Assembly: GCA_033064195.1 (NCBI GenBank)
Contig: JARBJD010000162.1
Location: forward strand, 62,001-126,000
From: Blattamonas nauphoetae
Taxonomy: Eukaryota > Preaxostyla > Oxymonadida
Direction: 5' to 3'
Length of the DNA stretch: 64,000 bases
Positions 57,828 through 64,000 of the stretch are shown here, in pieces (within the stretch, counting starts at the first letter, position 1; every line of letters starts with the position of its first letter). A model generated the notes under the pieces. It ran no database searches and was not told where the DNA came from. It worked only from the letters and a program-made list of their open reading frames with translations. The position numbers and the translations under genes are program-made.

Positions 57828-60275
57828 ATGTTCGTTGCTGTCGTATTGTTTTTTCTTGCTTCTGTGCAAGCTCATCTATCATACTATTTCAATTCTACTC
57901 AATCCGGTTCTTCATCATGCTCAAAATCTGACCCTTGCATGACAATCGACGAAGTCGCCAATCTCAATGAAACATGGACGAAAACTGATGTTTTTTTCTA
58001 TTGGGGTTCCGATGCCCAGGTAAATACGATTCCCTTAGTATTTGAAGGTGGTGGAATGTTCCTTCGAAGTCTCACACTTGAACCGATCGCTTTCCATGTG
58101 GATCATGTAGAAGATAGTGAAGCTGCACCATATATTCAGGGTAAGAAACAACATGGGACTATCGATACAATTGCTTTTCATATCTCTCATAATCTCAGTG
58201 CGACACCATTCTTCTCACTCAGTGATGTCTCCACATTCAACATTATTTCCTGCTCATTCAGTTGCATAAGTGTGACAAAATCTACGAGAACTGCCACACT
58301 CATCCATTGTATCTCATCACACTTGACTTTAACTTCCACTTCGGTCACAATTTTTGATTTTAACATTGAGGCCACTACTGAACAAGGAGCCCTTGTCCAT
58401 TATGCTCTGAACGATGAATTTGAAGAAACTCTCGAATTTCATATCATCGATTGTGTTATGGAGAATATCACTCTTTCCAGTCCCCACACACACTTGATCT
58501 ATGTACAACTCGTCGAAACTTCAGTGTTCACTGTTAACTCAGAAAAACCAACATTCAAGAACATTAAATTTGCCACAGAACTTGAAAACTCTACCTGTAT
58601 TTTCCTTGCCTGCACGGACACCACGATCGTCGAAGATCTCAAGTATAATGTCGACCTGACGAAATGTACGTATAATGTCGATCATACATATGTCAGTGGA
58701 CCTTATCAATTAATTATATCCACCCAAAATATTGTTGCACTCCCTACAGACCACATTTTCGTTGCAGATCTCAAATCGGACTATTTCTCTCGACAAGGCT
58801 GTAGTGACTTCAATCTCAGCAAACTACAGCCTCTTCTCTGCTACTACTCTGCACCAATCACACCCTCCATTCATCTGGACATCGCAGGTGATGATGCATT
58901 TCAACAGTGCAACGCAAAATGTCCCTTCTCTTCACTCTCCCACGCCCTCACCCTCGGCCTCACCTCTTACGAGTTTACCATCGACAATTCCTTTCCGATC
59001 TCCTCCCCATTCAGTCTCACTGTCCCAACACAATTTAAAGGCACTGGATCTTTTGCTGTTGACCCGGAACAGACAGGACTGAAACTGTTTTCATCCCAAA
59101 CCACTCTCTCGTTCTCTTACTTGGCGTTTCTCGTCAAATCCCCCCTCGAAACGGTGATGATCGAAGGACTTCCTGGAAGTTCAGTGTTGTTTGACCAAGC
59201 ATACCTTGTTGTGAGTTGTCAGAATCCTCTTTTCAATTTGATCACATCAAATGGAGGAACTGTCAAGTTCACAAATTTCACTCTGAACAATCCCACCAGC
59301 TCATTCCACTCTCTTCTTATCAACATCACAAATCCACATTCTGTCATCTTTTCAGCATCAACTTTCAAAAACATTTCTTGTCTGGATGGGACGTTAGTCC
59401 ACATCGCAGGAAACGAATCTCAGCCAGTCTGCACATTCGAAGGGTGCACATTCTCTTCAATTCAACCCACCAAAAATCAGAATCGGGAGGCTGGTTTTGT
59501 TTCTGACGATGACATATGTCGCTTCCTCACCAGTGCTCTGACACTCGAGAATCTCAATGTGACGGTCAGAACCAGCTCGTTCAGTGACTGCCAGGTACCG
59601 CTCGCCTTCTCAAAGTGCATAGCGAGCATCAGTTCAACCAACGTCTCATCAAGTCAACTCTCATCTAACTTCCCTGACGCTCGGCACACATTACAATGCA
59701 ATGAATCGCACATTACATTCTCGTCATTCAATCCTGACGAACCGGTCCTGCTCAACTGGGTCCTTTCCAAAGACTGCACTCTGAACGGAGACTTCGACCA
59801 CAAAGACCACTTCAATGTCCCCGTCATCTACGGCCATGAAATTGAGACCGTAGAAAACACAACTACACTCCATCTCATTGGGAAGTCTTTTCTCCCGTGC
59901 GGACAGCAGTACACACTCATGAGGCGATTCGGTTCCGTAATCACAAACACCACTCTCGACACTCCAACATCCATCAACTCAACCGACCTGTCGCTCTCCT
60001 TCAATGCATCTCTGCTTCTGGAGAACGGTGAGTCGTATTTCGTGATGAGCTACAGCTTTGCGAAGATGGAGCTGGACCCATTCAGCGTGGCTGAGTACTA
60101 CCATGTCCCATTCAATTTCTTTGATATCTTCCTCTTCTTGATTCTGGTGATTGCGATGATCTGTTTGGTTGTGGGATCGGTATTGATTGTTGTCATTGGC
60201 TGGAAGAATCGGAGGAGGAGGACGAAGAAAGGAGACCAGAGTCAGAAAGTGTCTTTACTAGTAAATTCTGAATGA
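57828..60275 (+). CDS. Secreted, type I membrane-anchored protein with repetitive beta-rich ectodomain
   Basis: An intronless 815-residue frame. It begins with a signal peptide (MFVAVVLFFLASVQA) and ends with one membrane helix (FLFLILVIAMICLVVGSVLI) followed by a basic cytosolic tail (WKNRRRRTKKGDQS). The ectodomain is Ser/Thr/Asn-rich with many N-x-S/T sites and repeated short strands of the form FxxISCSFSCIS, FEGCTFSSIQP, FKNISCLDGTLVHIAGN. That rhythm resembles right-handed beta-helix (pectin-lyase-like) surface proteins, though I cannot assign a carbohydrate-active family and see no catalytic triad. The first lumenal residues have Cys-rich SSSCSKSDPCMTI. A cell-surface adhesion or matrix role is inference. 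The start is the ATG directly before the hydrophobic core. Confidence 0.75.
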   Translation: MFVAVVLFFLASVQAHLSYYFNSTQSGSSSCSKSDPCMTIDEVANLNETWTKTDVFFYWGSDAQVNTIPLVFEGGGMFLRSLTLEPIAFHVDHVEDSEAAPYIQGKKQHGTIDTIAFHISHNLSATPFFSLSDVSTFNIISCSFSCISVTKSTRTATLIHCISSHLTLTSTSVTIFDFNIEATTEQGALVHYALNDEFEETLEFHIIDCVMENITLSSPHTHLIYVQLVETSVFTVNSEKPTFKNIKFATELENSTCIFLACTDTTIVEDLKYNVDLTKCTYNVDHTYVSGPYQLIISTQNIVALPTDHIFVADLKSDYFSRQGCSDFNLSKLQPLLCYYSAPITPSIHLDIAGDDAFQQCNAKCPFSSLSHALTLGLTSYEFTIDNSFPISSPFSLTVPTQFKGTGSFAVDPEQTGLKLFSSQTTLSFSYLAFLVKSPLETVMIEGLPGSSVLFDQAYLVVSCQNPLFNLITSNGGTVKFTNFTLNNPTSSFHSLLINITNPHSVIFSASTFKNISCLDGTLVHIAGNESQPVCTFEGCTFSSIQPTKNQNREAGFVSDDDICRFLTSALTLENLNVTVRTSSFSDCQVPLAFSKCIASISSTNVSSSQLSSNFPDARHTLQCNESHITFSSFNPDEPVLLNWVLSKDCTLNGDFDHKDHFNVPVIYGHEIETVENTTTLHLIGKSFLPCGQQYTLMRRFGSVITNTTLDTPTSINSTDLSLSFNASLLLENGESYFVMSYSFAKMELDPFSVAEYYHVPFNFFDIFLFLILVIAMICLVVGSVLIVVIGWKNRRRRTKKGDQSQKVSLLVNSE

Positions 60276-60431
60276 ATGAGTTGTTTCTGCTGTTATGATT
60301 CAAATTATGTTCTTAATTAATCTTCATTTCATGGGAACACATAAATTCATGCAATATTTTTGTTTTGAATTGTCATTACGCCAATATTTTCTCAGATGAA
60401 TTCTCTTGTCCTTCTGATCAGCTCGTCATCG

Positions 60432-61113
60432 ATGTCGTCAAGCTCAAAGCTCAGTTCAATCGCGGAAGATCATTGGAAAAGGGATAAAAAAGTGAATATG
60501 GAATTTTTTTCTCTGACATATGGAGCATTGGTGACCGAAATCGTCAGAGACTTTGAAGAACCGGAAGATATCAATGCAGAACTGTTTCGAATTGGTCGAT
60601 TCATTGGATCCAGACTTGTTGATGAAATATTTGCAAAAACTCAAATCCCGGCCTGCACAACTCCTCGTGAGACTGCTGATGTCATCGCTTATGTTTGGCT
60701 TCATTCTGACATTATTCTCTTTTATCACAACTTATTTCCACTATCTTCCATTGACTTCCATTGCGTATTATCCAGCTTGGGTTTCGAATGTTTCTTGGGA
60801 TCAATGTTCAGCCAACATTCACATTCTCAGACACAACATTCAGTTTTGTGTTCAAAGAAAATCCCCTCACAGATTTTGTTGAGGTATTGTCATTTTTAAT
60901 CCTGTTATTTATATCTTTTGGCGATCCTAGCTTCCGGACAACATGAAATCGGTCGTTTACTGCAACATATTGTGTGGAGTCATTCAAGGCGCCCTTGAAT
61001 GCGTTAGCATTGATTCGGCATGTCAATACACAAAAGATCCTCTTCGTGGCGATGATACCAATGAAATTATGGTAGAATTGAAAGGATCACTCAAGTCTGA
61101 GCAACGAAGTTGA
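60432..61113 (+). CDS. TRAPPC3: TRAPP complex subunit 3 (Bet3/TRAPPC3)
   Basis: Bet3 is a core subunit of the TRAPP exchange factors that activate Rab1/Ypt1 on early secretory membranes. The match is strong: MEFFSLTYGALVTEIVRDFE, GSRLVDEIFAKTQ, CTTPRETADVIA (keeping the Cys that is acylated in Bet3), FRMFLGINV, FKENPLTDFVELPDN, YCNILCGVIQGALECV. Two introns are fixed by homology, near 60692-60776 and near 60882-60930. The protein is about 180 aa, the usual length. An upstream in-frame ATG at 60396 would add twelve residues; the ATG at 60432 gives the more typical Ser/Lys-rich start. It converges with the minus-strand gene 171 bp away. It and the Rab gene of this window act in the same pathway. 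Confidence 0.9.
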
Positions 61114-61284
61114 AACACTCGACTTTCTCTGTAACATCGTTTTCATTTTCTTGTGTTGTCTTTCTAACACTTCATTCATATTGTTTTTCGAGAAATAAAT
61201 GTTGAGAAACTCACTCAATATTGTGAAATGAGGAGAGAAACAAAGATGGGTGAAGTGAAAAAGAAAGACCGTAAAATAAAAAGC

Positions 61285-62571
61285 TCAACCACCCTTCACA
61301 ACATCTTTTCCAAATGCTTGTTGATACTGCATCTGAATTTTGGTCATCAGGTTGGGAAGGCTTGGCCCAGTGGATGGCTGTGGTTCAACATTCTCCTCCT
61401 TCTGGTGTTCCACAAACTCATCCATTTTCTCCTCTGTCGCCCTCCTCTCCTCTCGTATCCTGATTTCCTCGTCTGTTTCCTTCTCAAGTTGCTTATAGAG
61501 AGAAGCTGTGCTGAATTTATTGAGTTGGATGTTCAGTTTCTTCTTGGGTTTCGCCTTGACCACAATTTCGGTGTGCTTCTTTTCATCTTCCTTCTTTGAG
61601 GGGACAATCAATCGTTCCTTCAAGTTCTCCTGTTTCGGCTTCGCATGTCTTATCGATATGCTTGGGACAAACGAGAGTTCTCTTGTTAATCTGCCGATTT
61701 CGTTCTCGATTGTTGAGAGTCTGTTCTTTAGTTTCAATTCTTCTTCGCTCTGGAGAATAATACAAGAAAATAATTCAAATGAAGAAAATATGCAAGTTCA
61801 GACTTCTATGTCATTCGAAATAGTTTCCATAAAGGCGTCAAGTGGGTCAACATCTTTCTGCTTTGAACTACCCTCTTGAGGGGGGGTATTCATCCTCATT
61901 TGACGAAAACGTTCAATCTGGGTGGTTAGATTTTGTTTCTCACTCGATAGAAGAGACAGTTGCACTTCTATAGTGGCCTTTGTCTCTTTTCTCTTTGGGA
62001 TAGTTGTGGTTTCGAAAAGATTCACCCGATCATACAATTCATCAAATTCGTCGAAAGTATCGCGGATATTCCCATCAAACTCTCCAAAACGAAGGAGTTG
62101 TTGATGTGACAACTCTTCCACAGGCTCAGAATCCTGTGGAGTCGTCTCGCTTTGAGAATCACCTTGTTTCCTTTTCGAATATGTTTGAACTTTCTTAAAT
62201 TTGTCGTTTTGATGAGTGAGAACGTAGCTCATAATCGATTGTTCGCTTTTCTCGTCAGAGACTTGAGGTAAATCCAGATCCTCAAAACTACCATACTGAT
62301 CACGTTCTGGTTTTGTTCTTTTCTGTTTTGTGATGCTAGCAGAGATTCTCTTGTGTTCTTCTTCTCGAAAAAGATGGCTATCCGCTTCTTCTGGGGTAAA
62401 TCCAGCAATGATCAGTTCGGCTCGTCTCTTCGCAAGTTGTTCTTGTTTGGTCAATATAGGCTCGTTTTTGTTCGGTCCAATCGCCCCGGCCATGATTTTT
62501 CGAACTGATTGGACTTCTTTTTCCATTCTTTTGTGAGTCTGCTGATCGGCCCAAGTACTCAGGACGAACAT
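61285..62571 (-). CDS. Charged Lys/Glu-rich protein with LDAFM motif (kanadaptin-like at best)
   Basis: About 400 residues, strongly charged, with helical and coiled-coil segments: MEKEVQSVRKIMAGAIG, RRAELIIAGFTPEEADSHL, IEVQLSLLSSEKQNLTTQIE, KLKNRLSTIENEIGRLTREL. The DPLDAFMETI motif resembles the conserved patch of kanadaptin (SLC4A1AP) and of some RNA helicases, but the FHA domain of kanadaptin is absent, so the link is weak. One phase-0 intron near 61743-61795 joins NDIE to SEEELKLKN. I chose the Met at 62571 because the longer frame to 62721 would overlap the opposite-strand membrane-protein gene by 111 bp; the longer start is possible. No function is assigned. Confidence 0.6.
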
Positions 62572-62610
62572 CAGCTTGGTCTTACCCGTTTGTGTATCAT
62601 CGCCTACTGA
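62572..62610. promoter_or_regulatory. 39-bp divergent intergenic gap
   Basis: The proposed starts of the charged protein (minus) and the small membrane protein (plus) are 39 bases apart. If the longer minus-strand start at 62721 is used, the two genes overlap instead. Confidence 0.3.
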
Positions 62611-62934
62611 ATGACTAATCCGCAGTGCGCTACTGTTACGGGTGTTCTGATGTTCCTCTTCGGATGGTTCCCAGTTATCTACTCGTTTACGTACGTCAGC
62701 CGATACGAGCCCGCCGTCCAAGAATTTACTTTAGAAAAATATAAATCATCGTTAACGTCCAGCCAGAAAAAGACTTTGCAGCGAGAAGCCTCTTTTGAAA
62801 ACTTTAAGACAGCAATCAATTCAATGGCATTTTTCTCAGGAATGGTGTGGATATGTGCGGGGATTGTCGGAATGGCTCTTCCGTTTGTTATTCTTTATCC
62901 TTTCTCATCATACTTTACTGTTTTAGATGTGTAA
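62611..62934 (+). CDS. Small two-helix membrane protein
   Basis: A 107-residue protein with two predicted membrane helices (VTGVLMFLFGWFPVIYSFTY and FSGMVWICAGIVGMALPFVI) flanking a charged loop (LEKYKSSLTSSQKKTLQREA). It probably forms a hairpin in an internal membrane. The frame ends at 62934, but a basic/acidic stretch beyond it (EEKKSRRKKRYDDDSDSSDN in another frame) could be a spliced C-terminal tail whose donor I could not fix. No family is recognised. Confidence 0.5.
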   Translation: MTNPQCATVTGVLMFLFGWFPVIYSFTYVSRYEPAVQEFTLEKYKSSLTSSQKKTLQREASFENFKTAINSMAFFSGMVWICAGIVGMALPFVILYPFSSYFTVLDV

Positions 62935-63489
62935 TTCCTGATCTAGATCGCGAAGAGAAAAAATCGAGACGAAAGAAGAGATATGATGATGATTCAGATT
63001 CAAGCGACAATTAATATCTTAATCCAAACAAATTTTCCAGCGTAGTGTTTTTCTGAATCAATTATCCATATCATCTCTTCATTGATCTTCACCTCAATTT
63101 CTCTTGTTTCATTCTGATATCTTGATGAATTTAACCACCAAGAAACCACAAAAAGTCTTCTATCGTCTATTTTTCGACTTCTGTGCCTCCATAGATTCCA
63201 TTTGTGAGAAATATCAAACATTCAATCCATTCAAAGCCAAACTCCACTATTCTGATGAATAGGCAGCAGACATAAGTTTAATCATGTCATATTAAGAAAA
63301 ATGAACAAGAGGATAGATAATTATCTGTGCAGAGCATGAAAGTGAGAATAAGAAACGAAATTGAAAGTGAGAATAGTAAAGGAAAGCAAAAAAGGTCTGA
63401 GTTAGAACGTGGCGGGCATAAATGTGGTTGTTCTAACTAACACACAACCACAGCAACATGTACAGACATTCCATGCTTCGACATTACTG
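62935..63489. other. Intergenic region, 555 bp, with a 14-bp direct repeat
   Basis: No supported gene apart from the possible tail exon ending near 63013. A minus-strand frame at 63000-63221 has no motif. TGAAAGTGAGAATA occurs at 63337-63350 and again at 63362-63375, a 25-bp period in purine-rich DNA, probably chance or slippage in a 3' untranslated region. Confidence 0.4.
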
Positions 63490-64000
63490 TTATTGTGCGC
63501 TGGTGGCCGCCTCTTTCTTTGCGTCTAACTCAGCGATCTTCTGATTGTAGAGTCGCTCAGCCTCAGCCAGTTTTGTTGTCCGAGTGCTGGCGGATTTCTC
63601 TGTCAAAGTGGCAATCGCTGTTTCCGTCTTCGTTTTTTCAGTTTCACATGACTTCTCCGTTTTGGTGACCAACGCTTCGGAGTTCTTTTCGTATGCCGCA
63701 AGAATTTGCTCAATCTTCTTTTGAGTGGACTGCTTTGTCGACTCGATAGACTTCTCATGTGCTGAGTCGGCCGCTGCTTCTTGTTTTTCCGCAACGCTTT
63801 CTTTGCCTGATCGGGCTGCTTCCACTTTGTGAAGGTATTGTTCTTTCAGAGCAGCCAATCTGGTACATTGGTCTCTGCGGGCTGCCGCGATGTCTCTGCG
63901 GTGTTTACACTCTGCCTCGATTTTGGCAAATTCCAGCTCACTTTGGAGGTCGGCTTGTTTCTGTTCAGAAGCCGCTGCGAGATCAGCTTTCGTGAGCTCA
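63490..64000 (-). CDS. Alanine/glutamate/lysine-rich coiled-coil protein (N-terminus off the right edge)
   Basis: The frame is open from the right edge to a stop at 63490 and encodes about 170 residues of near-continuous alpha-helical coiled coil: DLQSELEFAKIEAECKHRRD, AALKEQYLHKVEAARSG, KKIEQILAAYEKNSEALVTK, TKLAEAERLYNQKIAELDAK. It has no Pro and only sparse aromatic residues. The start codon lies outside the window. Such sequence fits cytoskeletal, basal-body or striated-fibre proteins, but composition alone does not identify a family. Confidence 0.6.
   Translation of the reverse strand, partial: ELTKADLAAASEQKQADLQSELEFAKIEAECKHRRDIAAARRDQCTRLAALKEQYLHKVEAARSGKESVAEKQEAAADSAHEKSIESTKQSTQKKIEQILAAYEKNSEALVTKTEKSCETEKTKTETAIATLTEKSASTRTTKLAEAERLYNQKIAELDAKKEAATSAQ

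Noticed and set aside
62572-62721. Longer start (62721) for the minus-strand charged protein
   Set aside because: It would overlap the coding region of the small membrane protein; the Met at 62571 avoids this. Not excluded.
63337-63375. 14-bp direct repeat as a target-site duplication or attachment site
   Set aside because: The copies are 25 bp apart with nothing between them and lie in purine-rich low-complexity DNA.

Overview
This window looks like nuclear DNA of a compact, intron-bearing, flagellated unicellular eukaryote. Evidence seen: GT-AG introns interrupt most genes (CCT4 alone has introns of 36, 68, 60 and 97 nt), TAA, TAG and TGA are all used as stops (standard code), gaps between genes are mostly 20-300 bp, and the gene set is purely eukaryotic (CCT chaperonin, Rab, TOR, SNF2, 40S S15, GPI8, TRAPPC3, Spc25, PTEN). 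A SPEF1/CLAMP homologue points to microtubule/flagellar structures. A metamonad such as an oxymonad would fit the style, but that is a guess.

Layout. 1-4.2 kb, minus strand: F-box/LRR protein running off the left edge, CCT4 and a Rab GTPase. 4.2-14.2 kb, plus strand: SPEF1-like, importin-alpha-like, a Brahma/STH1-type SNF2 remodeler carrying an in-frame intein, Spc25 and a type II thioesterase. 14.5-21.5 kb, minus strand: a large unknown protein, a longin-like protein and the GPI transamidase protease GPI8. 21.5-35.7 kb, plus strand: two further armadillo-like proteins, a PTEN lipid phosphatase apparently fused to a beta-propeller protein, 40S S15 (uS19) and a divergent actin-family protein. 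35.9-36.9 kb: a doubtful minus-strand gene. 37.3-61.1 kb, plus strand: a giant TOR kinase (about 3,900 aa), a triple-RRM protein, a chorein/VPS13-type lipid-transfer protein, a membrane-anchored secreted protein and TRAPPC3/Bet3. 61.3-64 kb: a minus-strand Lys/Glu-rich protein, a small two-helix membrane protein (plus) and a coiled-coil protein running off the right edge (minus).

The standout is the intein: 285 residues inserted exactly between Lys and Thr of the SNF2 ATPase P-loop. It starts with Ala and carries Trp, Cys and Thr where bacterial/phage class 3 inteins carry their signature residues. The apparent PTEN/beta-propeller fusion is second. Three divergent gene pairs have only 22, 42 and 39 bp between start codons.

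The genes form no operon. Themes are housekeeping: growth signalling (TOR, PTEN), membrane traffic and lipid transfer (Rab, TRAPPC3, chorein protein), nuclear transport and chromatin (importin-like, SNF2), mitosis (Spc25) and GPI anchoring. I saw no tRNA, rRNA, CRISPR, transposon or virus-like element that I could support. Exon boundaries were inferred by eye from frame, GT-AG and homology; spans below run start codon to stop codon including introns.
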